64,000 bases of DNA from PFJX01 sp044227325 (GCA_044227325.1 JBGAFI010000001.1:248001-312000), one strand, 5' to 3'; positions 41,303-51,556 are shown, counted from the stretch's first letter. The notes: generated by a model from the sequence alone, not told the origin. Numbers and translations: made by a program.

Positions 41303-41940
41303 CCCGTTTCACCCGGCTGGGCGCCGCCCGGCGCGCGGCCCGTTTTTCCCTTTCACGCGGCGCGGCCGGCCTGCTCGGCCTGTGGCTGCTGCTGTGGGGA
41401 GGCATGTCCCACGCGGCGGCGGACGAGCTGTTCGCCGGCGTGGAACCCCGCTCCCGCATGGAGGGCGTCGACCTGGTGCTGAACGGGGCCGGCCTGCGGG
41501 AAATCCTGTTCTTCGACATCTACGTCGCCGCCCTCTACCTGCCCCACCGGCTTTCCGATCCCAACGCCGTGCTGCGCGCCGACCTGCCCCGGCGCCTGCG
41601 CATCAACCTGCTGCGGGACATGGACGCGGAACGGGATCTGGAGCGCCTGCTGGGCGGCATGAAGGACAACAACAGCCCCGAGGAACTCGCCGCCATCCAC
41701 GATCAGGTGCAGTACTTCCTGCGCCTCATCCGCGCCATGGGCAAGGTGGAGAAGGGCAGCGTCATCCTCCTGGACTACCTGCCGGAAGCGGGCACCCGGG
41801 TATGGTTCAACCAGCATCTGCTGGGCACCGTGCCGGGGGAGGCCTTCAATCGCTGTGTGCTGAAGATTTGGCTGGGCGAACGGCCCATCCAGAAAAGCCT
41901 GAAAAAGGCCCTGCTCGGAGAAGCGCGCGTTCCCGGTTGA
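41245..41940 (+). CDS. Chalcone isomerase-like exported protein
   Basis: A protein of up to 231 residues. After a hydrophobic signal segment (GLLGLWLLLWGGMSHAAA) the mature domain matches the bacterial chalcone isomerase-like family: GLREILFFDIYVAALYLPH, INLLRDMDAERD and YLPEAGTRVWFN. These proteins are periplasmic; the plant-type reaction is not expected. No ATG precedes the signal segment, so the start is TTG 41245 or GTG 41254, inside the preceding small gene; this is the least certain part. Confidence 0.78.
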   Translation: MLPVHLGPLPERLVEPGVLTRFTRLGAARRAARFSLSRGAAGLLGLWLLLWGGMSHAAADELFAGVEPRSRMEGVDLVLNGAGLREILFFDIYVAALYLPHRLSDPNAVLRADLPRRLRINLLRDMDAERDLERLLGGMKDNNSPEELAAIHDQVQYFLRLIRAMGKVEKGSVILLDYLPEAGTRVWFNQHLLGTVPGEAFNRCVLKIWLGERPIQKSLKKALLGEARVPG

Positions 41941-42102
41941 ACCGGGGTGGGCTGCGGCGAGACGCCGGGTAGCGGCATGCGCCGTGACGCCTCGGCGCCG
42001 GGATGGGCCGCGGACTCCACTGGAAATTGAATTCCGCCATGAGGCGTGCATCCGCCAAACGGGAGTAAGAGAGATAAGGCTGCCGAGCTTGGCAATCTGG
42101 GA

Positions 42103-42160
42103 GAACGGCGGTTCGGCTCGGATGGACACGCGCATACCTGAAAGCGGGTGGCGGGTTTGG
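42103..42160 (+). repeat. 58-bp direct repeat, left copy
   Basis: Begins GAACGGCGGTTCGGCTCGGA and ends GGGTGGCGGGTTTGG. The right copy is at 51159-51216, same length and orientation, with three mismatches. The two copies bracket the whole kdp locus. No further copy was noticed in the window. Confidence 0.9.
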
Positions 42161-42260
42161 GGATAGGCGGACGGCTAGCACCGATTCTTGGGATTGGCCG
42201 ATCATCGGCGCGCCTCTTGGCTAGTAGCCGCTTTGAACCGGTGGCGCCTACTTCGCCGCA

Positions 42261-42299
42261 CTCGTAAACCGGCCTTGTGAACGGCCGGTCCGCTACGAG
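42261..42299. repeat. Two-tier inverted repeat
   Basis: Outer arms CTCGTA (42261-42266) and TACGAG (42294-42299) and inner arms ACCGGCC (42268-42274) and GGCCGGT (42283-42289) can form one long hairpin with an eight-base loop. No T-run follows. It may be a terminator for the upstream gene, a protein site, or part of a repeat element. Confidence 0.55.
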
Positions 42300-42466
42300 C
42301 GCCCGCCATGAAACCCACTTATTACTCATCGCGATCGACTCGATCTTCCCGTGCAGCCATCACGCCATTAACGCTTTCTTAATACCTGTCCGCCAGGGCT
42401 TTGCCACATTTTTATCTACGAGCCTCTAGATTTCATGGCGTCATCGTCAAACAGCCGGGAAATGTC

Positions 42467-42559
42467 ATGGATCTCATCTATGTAGTCGTGGCCGTCGGGT
42501 TCTTCGCCCTCTCTGCCGTGCTGGTCGTTACCTTCGAGAAGCTGAGGGTGCGCAAATGA
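42467..42559 (+). CDS. 30-residue membrane peptide upstream of KdpF
   Basis: A single-helix peptide MDLIYVVVAVGFFALSAVLV ending in the basic KLRVRK. It is too short for most gene finders but its stop overlaps the kdpF ATG by four bases (ATGA), the same coupling as kdpF-kdpA, and codon choice is like its neighbours. GGGAAATG-type sequence precedes the ATG. Similar short frames occur before kdpF in some bacteria; no function is known to me. A second small Kdp subunit or regulator is possible. Confidence 0.65.
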   Translation: MDLIYVVVAVGFFALSAVLVVTFEKLRVRK

Positions 42560-42648
42560 GCGCCCTCTATCTGATCGCCCTCATTGCTACCGTGGCCGTG
42601 TTTGCCTATCTGGTGGCCGTGCTGTTCTTCCCGGAGCACTTCTCATGA
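42556..42648 (+). CDS. kdpF: Potassium-transporting ATPase small subunit KdpF
   Basis: A 30-residue peptide, MSALYLIALIATVAVFAYLV followed by AVLFFPEHFS, the standard KdpF pattern of one membrane helix ending in a PExF word. KdpF stabilises the KdpABC complex in the inner membrane. It is coupled by four-base overlaps to the peptide upstream and to kdpA downstream. Confidence 0.88.
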   Translation: MSALYLIALIATVAVFAYLVAVLFFPEHFS

Positions 42649-44456
42649 CTGGCAACGGCTACTTTCAACTGGCCCTCTATCTGGTCGCCCTGATCGGGCT
42701 GGCCTGGCCCCTGGGTCTCTACATGGCCCGCATCTACAAGGATGAGACGCCCGCCTTCATGCGCTGGCTGCAGCCGGTGGAGAACCTCTTCTACCGGCTC
42801 GCCGGCGTCAAGCCGGGCGACGACATGCCCTGGACCCGCTACGCCTTCGCCATGCTGGCCTTCAACCTGATGGGCTTCCTGGCGGTCTATCTGCTACAAC
42901 GCTTCCAGGTCTGGCTGCCGCTCAACCCGGAGGGCCTCGCTGCGGTGACGCCCGACTCGTCGTTCAACACGGCGGCCAGCTTCGCCACCAACACCAACTG
43001 GCAGGGCTACGGCGGCGAGACCACCATGAGCTACCTGACCCAGATGCTGGGCCTCAACGTGCAGAACTTCCTCTCCGCCGCCTCCGGCATGGCGGTGCTG
43101 GTGGCTCTGATGCGCGGCTTCACCCGCAGGGAGGCGAGCGGTGTGGGCAACTTCTGGGTCGACATGGTGCGCTCGGTGCTCTACATCCTGCTGCCTATGT
43201 CGCTGATCCTGTCCCTGGCCCTGGTGAGTCAGGGCGTGGTGCAGAACTTCTCGCCCTATGAGAAGGCGACCCTGGTGCAGCCCTACGAGTACGAGGTGGC
43301 CAAGAACGGCCCGGACGGCCAGGCCATGAAGGACGCCCAGGGCAACCCGGTAATGGAAAAGACCGTCGCCACCCAGCAGACCATCGCCGTCGGCCCGGCC
43401 GCCTCGCAGATTGCCATCAAGCAGTTGGGCACCAACGGCGGCGGCTTCTTCAACGTCAACTCCGCCCACCCGCTGGAGAACCCCACGCCCGTCTCCAACT
43501 TCCTGGAACTGCTGGCCATCCTGATCATCCCGGCCGCGCTCTGTTTCACCTTCGGTCGCTACATCGGCGACCTGCGCCAGGGCGGGGCGATACTCGCCGC
43601 CATGACCGTGGTGTTCACCGCCCTCCTGGCGGTGTGCGTCTGGGCCGAGCAGGCCGGCAACCCGCTGTTCGACCGCCTTGGCCTCGATACCCAGGCCTCG
43701 ACGACCCAGGCCGGCGGCAACATGGAAGGCAAGGAGACCCGCTTCGGCATCGTCAATTCCGCCCTCTGGGCCACCGCCACCACCGCCGCCTCCAACGGCT
43801 CGGTGAACTCGATGCACGACTCCTACACCCCCCTGGGCGGCATGGCGCCCATGTGGCTGATGCAGCTCGGCGAGGTGATCTATGGCGGCGTCGGCTCCGG
43901 CCTCTACGGCATGATCGTGTTCGCCCTCATCGGTGTGTTCATCGCCGGTCTGATGATCGGCCGCACCCCGGAATATCTAGGCAAGAAGATCGAGGCCTTC
44001 GAGGTCAAGATGGCCGCCGTCGCCATCCTGGTGCCGCCCTTGGTGGTGCTAGTGGGCGCCGCCCTGGCGGTGGGGCTGGATGTCGGCCGCGCCGGCATCT
44101 TCAACCCCGGCGCCCACGGTTTCTCGGAAGTGCTCTACGCCCTGTCCTCGGCCGGCAACAACAACGGCAGCGCCTTCGGCGGTTTGGGTGCCAACACGCC
44201 CTTCTACAACACGCTGCTGGGCTACGCCATGCTGCTGGCGCGCTACTGGCTGATGATCCCGGTGCTGGCCATCGCCGGCTCGCTGGCGGCCAAGAAGATC
44301 GTCCCGGCATCGAGCGGCACCCTGCCCACCCATACCCCGCTGTTCGTGCTGCTGCTGATCGGCACCGTGCTGCTGGTGGGTGCTCTCACCTTCGTGCCGG
44401 CCCTGGCGCTGGGACCGGTGGTGGAACACCTGCAGATGCTTGGGGCGGGTAAATGA
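42645..44456 (+). CDS. kdpA: Potassium-transporting ATPase subunit A
   Basis: A 603-residue membrane protein with about ten helices that forms the K+ channel-like part of the Kdp pump. Selectivity-filter words are present, for example NTNWQGYGGETTMSYL and QLGTNGGGFFNVNSAHP, and the later loop LSSAGNNNGSAFGGLG. Length is normal to slightly long. It takes up K+ when external K+ is very low, using ATP hydrolysis in KdpB. A repeat element, not found in ordinary kdp operons, lies between this gene and kdpB. Confidence 0.97.
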   Translation: MTGNGYFQLALYLVALIGLAWPLGLYMARIYKDETPAFMRWLQPVENLFYRLAGVKPGDDMPWTRYAFAMLAFNLMGFLAVYLLQRFQVWLPLNPEGLAAVTPDSSFNTAASFATNTNWQGYGGETTMSYLTQMLGLNVQNFLSAASGMAVLVALMRGFTRREASGVGNFWVDMVRSVLYILLPMSLILSLALVSQGVVQNFSPYEKATLVQPYEYEVAKNGPDGQAMKDAQGNPVMEKTVATQQTIAVGPAASQIAIKQLGTNGGGFFNVNSAHPLENPTPVSNFLELLAILIIPAALCFTFGRYIGDLRQGGAILAAMTVVFTALLAVCVWAEQAGNPLFDRLGLDTQASTTQAGGNMEGKETRFGIVNSALWATATTAASNGSVNSMHDSYTPLGGMAPMWLMQLGEVIYGGVGSGLYGMIVFALIGVFIAGLMIGRTPEYLGKKIEAFEVKMAAVAILVPPLVVLVGAALAVGLDVGRAGIFNPGAHGFSEVLYALSSAGNNNGSAFGGLGANTPFYNTLLGYAMLLARYWLMIPVLAIAGSLAAKKIVPASSGTLPTHTPLFVLLLIGTVLLVGALTFVPALALGPVVEHLQMLGAGK

Positions 44457-44472
44457 ACCCAAGTGCGGAAGA

Positions 44473-44576
44473 CGTAGGGCGGAAAAGCGCAGCGCCTTCC
44501 GCCGCCTCCGCCGGTCGGCGGATAAGGCCAGCGGCGCTCCGAAGGAAGTCCCCTTGGGGGGCTCATCCGCCCTACG
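44473..44576 (+). repeat. Small inverted-repeat element between kdpA and kdpB
   Basis: A 104-bp segment with perfect 11-base terminal inverted repeats, CGTAGGGCGGA (44473-44483) and TCCGCCCTACG (44566-44576). The inner part holds AAAAGCGCAGCGCCTTCCGCC, much like the GTAGGGTGGGC-type intergenic repeats common in proteobacteria. It contains no gene and accounts for most of the 145-bp kdpA-kdpB gap. Confidence 0.75.
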
Positions 44577-44601
44577 GTCTGGTCAACAACGAGGAATAGT
44601 C

Positions 44602-46689
44602 ATGCACAAGAAACAATCGCTATACGACACCGCCCTGATCAAGGCGGCGGCCTGGGACGCGGTGAAGCGCCTGTCGCCCCGCCACCAGGTCAAGAACCCG
44701 GTGATGTTAGTGGTCTGGCTGGGCAGCCTGCTCACCACCGGCCTGTTCGTCCAGGCCCTCTCCGGCAAAGGCGAGGCTCCGGCCGGCTTCATCCTGGCCG
44801 TCAGCCTCTGGCTCTGGTTCACGGTGCTGTTCGCCAACTTCGCCGAGGCCATGGCGGAGGGCCGCGGCAAGGCCCAGGCCGCGGCCCTGAAGGGCATGAA
44901 GCGCACCGTCCTGGCCAAGAAGCTGAAGGAACCCCGTCACGACGCCCCCACCCACGTGGTCAACTCGGAGGAGTTACGTAAAAACGATCTGGTCCTGGTC
45001 ACGGCTGGAGAGGTTATCCCCGGCGACGGCGAGGTGATCGAGGGCGTCGCCTCGGTGGACGAGTCGGCCATCACCGGCGAATCCGCCCCGGTCATCCGCG
45101 AGGCCGGCGGTGACTTCTCCGCCGTCACCGGCGGTACCCGGGTGCTGTCCGACTGGCTGGTGGTCCGCATCACCGTCAACCCGGGCGAGACCTTCCTCGA
45201 CCGCATGATCGCCATGGTGGAAGGCGCCAAGCGCCAGAAGACCCCCAACGAGATTGCCCTCACCATCCTCCTGGTGGCGCTGACACTGGTGTTCCTGCTC
45301 GCCACCGCCACCCTGCTGCCGTTCTCGCTGTTCAGCGTCGAGACGGCCGGGGCGGGCGAGCCGGTCAGCGTGACCGTGCTCACCGCGCTGCTGGTCTGCC
45401 TGATCCCCACCACCATCGGCGGCCTGCTGTCCGCCATCGGTGTGGCCGGCATGGGCCGGATGATGGGCAAGAACGTCATCGCCACCTCCGGCCGCGCCGT
45501 CGAGGCGGCCGGCGATGTGGACGTGCTGATGCTGGACAAGACCGGCACCATCACCCTGGGCAACCGCCAGGCCAGCAACTTCCTGCCCGCCCATGGCGTG
45601 AAGGAAGTGGACCTGGCCGACGCCGCTCAACTGGCCTCCCTGGCCGACGAGACCCCGGAAGGCCGCAGCATCATGGTCCTGGCCAAGCGGAAATTCGCCC
45701 TGCGCGGCCGCGACATCCAGGAGCTGGGCGCCCGGTTCGTCCACTTCACCGCCCACACCCGCATGAGCGGCGTCGACCTGGACGGTCGCGAGATCCGCAA
45801 GGGCGCCGCCGACGCCATCCGCGCCTGGGTCACCAGCCTGGGCGGCCATGGGGTTGCCAGTCTCCCGGCCGAGGTGGACAGCCTAGTGGACCAGGTCGCC
45901 AAGCGCGGCTCCACCCCCCTGGTGGTGGCCGAGCATCGCGGCGGCCAGGTGCGCGTGCTGGGCGTGGTGGAGCTGAAAGACATCGTCAAGGGCGGCATCA
46001 AGGAGCGCTTCGCCGAGCTGCGCCGCATGGGCATCAAGACCGTGATGATCACCGGCGACAACCGCCTCACCGCCGCCGCCATCGCCGCCGAGGCGGGGGT
46101 GGACGACTTCCTGGCCGAGGCCACGCCCGAGGCCAAGCTGAATCTGATTCGCGAATACCAGTCGCAAGGCCGCCTGGTGGCCATGACCGGCGACGGCACC
46201 AACGACGCCCCGGCCCTGGCTCAGGCGGACGTGGCGGTGGCCATGAACACCGGTACCCAGGCAGCCAAGGAGGCCGGCAACATGGTCGACCTGGACTCCA
46301 ACCCGACCAAGCTGATCGAGGTGGTGGAGACCGGCAAGCAGATGCTGATGACGCGCGGCTCGCTGACCACCTTCTCCATCGCCAACGACGTGGCCAAGTA
46401 CTTCGCCATCATCCCGGCCGCCTTCGCCACCACCTACCCGGCCCTCAACGCCCTCAACGTCATGGATCTCGCCACCCCGGCCAGCGCCATCCTGTCGGCG
46501 GTGATCTTCAACGCCCTGATCATCGTCGCCCTGATCCCGCTCGCCCTGAAGGGCGTCAAATACCGCCCGCTCGGCGCCGGCACGCTGCTGCAACGCAACC
46601 TGTTGGTGTACGGCCTGGGCGGGTTGGTGGTCCCCTTCATCGGCATCAAGGCCATCGACCTGCTGCTGGTCGGGCTGAACCTGGCTTGA
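44602..46689 (+). CDS. kdpB: Potassium-transporting ATPase subunit B (P-type ATPase)
   Basis: A 695-residue P-type ATPase, the energy-coupling subunit of the Kdp pump. Visible signatures: actuator region SVDESAITGESAPV with the regulatory serine, phosphorylation site MLDKTGTITLGNRQAS, nucleotide-binding GRSIMVLAKRKFALRGRD and hinge MTGDGTNDAPALAQADV. The ATG at 44602 follows GAGGAA. Length is typical. It is separated from kdpA by a repeat element and from kdpC by a strong hairpin, so subunit balance may depend on read-through of these structures. Confidence 0.97.
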   Translation: MHKKQSLYDTALIKAAAWDAVKRLSPRHQVKNPVMLVVWLGSLLTTGLFVQALSGKGEAPAGFILAVSLWLWFTVLFANFAEAMAEGRGKAQAAALKGMKRTVLAKKLKEPRHDAPTHVVNSEELRKNDLVLVTAGEVIPGDGEVIEGVASVDESAITGESAPVIREAGGDFSAVTGGTRVLSDWLVVRITVNPGETFLDRMIAMVEGAKRQKTPNEIALTILLVALTLVFLLATATLLPFSLFSVETAGAGEPVSVTVLTALLVCLIPTTIGGLLSAIGVAGMGRMMGKNVIATSGRAVEAAGDVDVLMLDKTGTITLGNRQASNFLPAHGVKEVDLADAAQLASLADETPEGRSIMVLAKRKFALRGRDIQELGARFVHFTAHTRMSGVDLDGREIRKGAADAIRAWVTSLGGHGVASLPAEVDSLVDQVAKRGSTPLVVAEHRGGQVRVLGVVELKDIVKGGIKERFAELRRMGIKTVMITGDNRLTAAAIAAEAGVDDFLAEATPEAKLNLIREYQSQGRLVAMTGDGTNDAPALAQADVAVAMNTGTQAAKEAGNMVDLDSNPTKLIEVVETGKQMLMTRGSLTTFSIANDVAKYFAIIPAAFATTYPALNALNVMDLATPASAILSAVIFNALIIVALIPLALKGVKYRPLGAGTLLQRNLLVYGLGGLVVPFIGIKAIDLLLVGLNLA

Positions 46690-46723
46690 CGGACATGTCC
46701 GCTCCAGCCCCCCGCTCCCCCAG

Positions 46724-46749
46724 CCCCTCCCCCGCAAGCGGGGGAGGGG
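46724..46749. repeat. Perfect hairpin between kdpB and kdpC
   Basis: CCCCTCCCCCGC and GCGGGGGAGGGG, 12 bases each, are perfectly complementary with only AA between them (so the last pair opens as loop). An outer AGCCCCTC/GAGAGGGGCT pairing is also possible. This is the form of a repeat family common in GC-rich proteobacterial genomes. No T-run follows, so it is unlikely to be a simple terminator. Confidence 0.8.
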
Positions 46750-46809
46750 TGCGCGGCAGCGCGGGAGAGGGGCTGTTCAGGGTCTTCCATAACGAATCGG
46801 AGTAAACAC

Positions 46810-47388
46810 ATGCTGAAGGAACTCAAACCCGCCTTGCTGATGCTGGGCTTGCTCACCGCGCTCACCGGCGGCCTCTATCCCCTCGTGGTCACCGGCGTCG
46901 CCCAGGGCGTCTTTCCGCACCAGGCCAATGGCAGTCTGGTCGAGCGGAACGGCAAGGTGGTGGGCTCGGAACTCATCGGCCAGCCCTTCTCGGACCCGAA
47001 GTACTTCTGGTCCCGTCCCTCCGCTACCGGCCCCATGTCCTACAACGCCGGCGCTTCCTCCGGTTCGAATTTGGGCCCGACTAACCCGGCCCTGGAGAAA
47101 GCTGTCAAAGCCAGCATCGAGTCCCTCAAAGCCGCCGACCCCGGCAATCCCTTGCCCATCCCGGTGGATCTTGTCACCGCCTCGGGCAGTGGCCTCGACC
47201 CCCACATCAGCCCGGCGGCGGCCGAATACCAGATCGGCCGCGTCGCCCGCGTCCGTGGCCTCGATCCGGCCGACCTGCGCGCCCTGGTGGCGATTCAGAC
47301 CGAGAGCCGCCAGTTCGGCGTCCTGGGTGAACCACGGGTCAACGTGTTGCGGCTCAATCTCGCTCTGGATCAGGCGTCCAAGCCCTAA
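46810..47388 (+). CDS. kdpC: Potassium-transporting ATPase subunit C
   Basis: A 192-residue protein with one N-terminal membrane helix (ALLMLGLLTALTGGLYPLVV) and a soluble domain facing the periplasm. Family words: GVFPHQANGSLVERNGKVVG, DPKYFWSRPSATGPMSYNAGASSGSNLGP (positions about 60-90) and VNVLRLNLALD near the end. KdpC is the small accessory subunit of KdpFABC. It follows kdpB after 120 bp holding a hairpin and is followed nine bases later by kdpD. Confidence 0.95.
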   Translation: MLKELKPALLMLGLLTALTGGLYPLVVTGVAQGVFPHQANGSLVERNGKVVGSELIGQPFSDPKYFWSRPSATGPMSYNAGASSGSNLGPTNPALEKAVKASIESLKAADPGNPLPIPVDLVTASGSGLDPHISPAAAEYQIGRVARVRGLDPADLRALVAIQTESRQFGVLGEPRVNVLRLNLALDQASKP

Positions 47389-47397
47389 ACTGTGGCC

Positions 47398-50105
47398 ATG
47401 GCTGAAGATAAGACCCGCCCCGACCCTGACGCCCTGCTGGCGCGCATCGAGGCGGACGCCGAGCGCGCAGCCCGCGGCAAACTGAAGGTGTTCTTCGGTG
47501 CTTGTCCCGGCGTCGGCAAGACCTACGCCATGCTGTTGGCGGCGCGCGCGGCTCGCGAGCAAGGGGTGGACATGGTGGTTGGGGTGGTGGAGACCCATGG
47601 CCGGGTGGAGACCGCCCGCCTGCTGGAAGGGCTGGAGCGGCTGCCGCCCAGGCTGGTGGCCTACCAGGGCCGGGAGCTGGCGGAATTCGACCTGGATGCC
47701 GCCCTGGTCCGCAAGCCGGCCCTGATCCTGGTGGACGAACTGGCCCATTCCAACGTGGCGGGCGCCCGCCATCCCAAGCGCTGGCAGGACGTGCAGGAAC
47801 TGCTGGCGGCGGGCATCGACGTCTGGACCACCGTCAACGTCCAGCATCTGGAAAGTCTTAATGACATCGTCGGCGGCATCACCGGCATCCAGGTGCGGGA
47901 GACCTTGCCGGACAAAATGTTCGAGCAGGCCGACGAGGTCACTCTGGTGGACCTGACGCCGGACGAGCTGCTCACGCGCATGAAGGAAGGCAAGGTCTAC
48001 CTGCCCCACCAGGCGGAGCGGGCCATCCGCAACTTCTTCCGCAAGGGCAACCTGATCGCCCTGCGGGAGCTGTCACTGCGCCGCACCGCCGACCGGGTGG
48101 ACGCCCAGATGCGGGAGTACCGCGACGACCAGGCCATCCGCGACGTATGGCAAGCCAAGGAGCGGCTACTGGTGTGCGTCGGCCCCGGCGCCGGCGGGGA
48201 CCGCCTGGTGCGCGCTGCTGCGCGTCTGGCGGCCAGCCTGCGTGCCGACTGGATCGCGGCTTACGTTGAGACGCCCCGCCTGCAAAGGCTGTCCGAGGCC
48301 AATCGGGACAAGATTCTCAAGACGCTGGCCCTCGCCCGGGAACTGGGCGCCGAAACCGCCACCCTAGCCGGCCCGGAGGACAGCCCCACCCTACTGGCCT
48401 ATGCCCGCGCCCGCAACGTATCCAAGCTGGTGGTGGGCAAGAGCCTGCGCACCGGCATCTCGCGCATGCTGCGCGCGCCCCTGTCGGACCGTCTGTCCGC
48501 CCTAGCTGACGACGTGGACGTTTACGTGGTGGCCCACGAGGAAGAGGCACGCCCCACGGACAAGTTGGTAGCCATGCCCCTGGACTTGGGGCCGGAGCCC
48601 TCCGGCAATCGCCACTGGGCAAGCTACGCCTGGGCCGCCGGGGTGTGCGTGGCAACCACGATGCTGGCCAGGCTGGTTCTGCCCTGGTTCGATCTGGCCA
48701 ACCTGATCATGCTGTACTTGGTGGGTGTCGCTTGGGTGGCGGCCCAGCACGGCCGGGGGCCGGCGGTGCTGGCGTCGTTGCTATCGGTGCTGACCTTCGA
48801 CTTCTTCTTCGTCCCGCCGCCGCTGTCCCTGACCGTGGCCGATACCCGCCACCTGCTTACCTTCGCCATCATGTTGGCGGTGGGCCTGACCATCAGCACC
48901 CTTGCCGCCAATCTGCGCTACCAGGCGCGCATCGCCTCCTACCGCGAGCGGCGCACTCGGGCGCTGAACGAACTGGGCCGGGAACTGGCCGGCGCGCTGC
49001 TGGTGGAGCAGATCGTCGAGACCGCCCGCAACCATCTCGAAGGTCTGTTCCTGTCCAAGGCCTGCATCCTGTTGCCCGACACCCACGAGAAACTGCATTC
49101 GCCCACCCCCCTGCCCGGCCACAAGGATCTGCCCCTGGATCCGGCCATCGCCCAGTGGGTCTACGACCACCAGCAGCCCGCCGGCCTGGGCACCCAGAGC
49201 CTGGCCGGCGCGCCCATGCACTACCTGCCGCTTAAGGCGCCTATGCGCACGCGTGGCGTGCTTGCCCTGCTACCGAGCCAGAAGCGCCTCTTGTTCCTGC
49301 CCGAGCAGACGCGCCTGCTGGAGACTCTGGCGGCCCAGATCGCCCTTGCCTTGGAGCGGGTGCACTACGTGGAGGTGGCCCAGGACGCCTTGGTGCGCAT
49401 GGAATCCGAGCGACTACGCAACGGCCTGCTGTCCGCCCTGTCCCACGACCTGCGCACGCCCCTGACGGTGCTGGCCGGCCTGGCCGATTCCCTACCCATG
49501 GCGGGCCCACCCCTGCCCACCGCCCAGGCGGAGATTGCCCACGCCATCCGTGTCGAGGCCCTGCGCACCAGTACCTTGGTGACCAACCTGCTGGACATGG
49601 CCAGGCTACAACAGGGAGAGGTGCGCCTGAAGCGCGAATGGCTGCTCCTGGAGGAGGTGATCGGCGCAGCCCTGCAGGACTTGGCCGCGCCCCTGGCAAG
49701 CCACGCGGTACGGGTGGACCTGCCCGCCGACCTGCCCCTCCTGGAACTGGACGCCACTCTCATGGAGCGGGTGTTCTGCAACTTGCTGGAGAATGCCGTC
49801 AAGTACACGCCGCCCGGCAGTCACATCGAGGTCGCCGCCCGCCAGGAAGGGGATCGCGCGGTCATTACCGTGGCCGACGACGGTCCTGGCCTGCCGCCGG
49901 GCCGGGAAGAAGCCTTGTTCGAGAAGTTCACCCGCGGCCAGGAGGAATCGGCGGTGGCTGGCGTGGGACTGGGCTTGGCCATCGTGCGCGCCATCGTCCA
50001 AGCCCACAAGGGCACTGTGCGGGCAGAGAACCGGCCCGAGGGTGGCGCCCGTTTCATCATCACCCTGCCGGCGGGCGAGCCCCCGGAAGTGCAACAGGAA
50101 ACCTG

Positions 50106-50106
<1 letters not shown>
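47398..50106 (+). CDS. kdpD: Sensor kinase KdpD
   Basis: A 902-residue sensor. The N-terminal KdpD domain has Walker A GACPGVGKTYAMLL and Walker B-like LILVDELAHSNVAGARHPKR; a USP-like domain follows (about 250-375), then four close membrane helices (about 400-500), a GAF-like domain and a kinase core with the phospho-histidine in LSALSHDLRTPLTVL and an HATPase ending. It senses low K+ (and ionic/turgor state) and phosphorylates KdpE. ATG 47398 is chosen over GTG 47392. Its stop overlaps the kdpE start by one base (TGATG). Confidence 0.96.
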
Positions 50107-50810
<704 letters not shown>

Positions 50811-50875
50811 CACAGGGCCTAGGCTTGGTGTTTGGCCACATTGAAATCAAAGGACATTGCAAATTGAACCTCACG

Positions 50876-51070
50876 ATGCGGGAACTGACATGTCTACGCA
50901 CGGTTGCGGAAGGCCCTTCGGTTCTTGAGCCATGTCCCGAGTCGATTCTAAAAACCTTGATTGGCAAGGGACTGGTGGAACACACGGCCATCGTTCCTTA
51001 TCCCTTGCAATGCTCGCATAACACCTACCATCTCACGCCAGCCGGATATGCCCTGCTCAATAAAAACTGA
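50876..51070 (+). CDS. Small winged-helix-like protein
   Basis: A 64-residue protein starting MRELTCLRTVAEGPSVLE; the pattern SILKTLIGKGLVEHTAI, then YHLTPAGYALLNK, is that of a small winged-helix domain as in MarR-like or PadR-like regulators. ATG 50876 is preferred; an upstream TTG at 50825 would add 17 residues. It lies just inside the right-hand direct repeat of the kdp region and is AT-richer than its neighbours. Function unknown. Confidence 0.55.
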   Translation: MRELTCLRTVAEGPSVLEPCPESILKTLIGKGLVEHTAIVPYPLQCSHNTYHLTPAGYALLNKN

Positions 51071-51158
51071 ATCGCATTAGGTTTGTGGTGGCAAATCGGG
51101 CAGGGATATTTTTTGCAATGGCGCTTCGGCCGAGTACTTACAGGTGTGCAAGTTGCAG

Positions 51159-51216
51159 GAACGGCGGTTCGGTTCGGATGGACACGCGAATACCTGAAAG
51201 CGGGTGGCGGGTGTGG
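51159..51216 (+). repeat. 58-bp direct repeat, right copy
   Basis: Same length and orientation as the left copy at 42103-42160; differs at three positions. It lies 89 bp after the winged-helix-like gene. Distance between the copies is about 9.06 kb. Confidence 0.9.
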
Positions 51217-51556
51217 CGCAAGTTGCTGACATTGGCGCCGCAACAGGGTCGAAGGTCGGCTTCCTTAGGCCATATCAGTTCGGACCCGCCGCGTAGAGGC
51301 TAATGGGTTGGATACGGTGTGCTAGCAATGATCGCTGTCGCGGGTCTCGTGACGCTCAAGGGTTGGGCATGACCTGAAGCGATTTTCTAGCGTCAGATGG
51401 CCCATTTTCGCAAGATGGGGGTGAATGGAACTGTCATGTCGGTGGAAGACAGCGGTTTTTGCCTATTCCCGTGCCAGTACCGTGATTCCAGACGGCGGGG
51501 CATATTCCGGCGCCGACTTTCCTCCATGCTTCTGGGAAGCAGGAATGCCACCCCAT

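Larger units (their letters stand above)
41941..42466. other. Non-coding region upstream of the kdp locus
   Basis: About 525 bp without a convincing gene. It holds one copy of a 58-bp direct repeat (42103-42160), a two-tier hairpin (42261-42299) and an AT-richer stretch (about 42365-42420, with TTAACGCTTTCTTAATAC) that probably contains the kdp promoter and KdpE site; I cannot define those precisely. Confidence 0.6.

Noticed and set aside
42365..42466. KdpE box and sigma-70 promoter of kdp
   Set aside because: The stretch is AT-richer and plausible, but I could not define -35/-10 or direct repeats with confidence.
51217..51556. Insertion-sequence remnant next to the right 58-bp repeat
   Set aside because: No transposase fragment or terminal inverted repeats were recognised; only base composition is suggestive.
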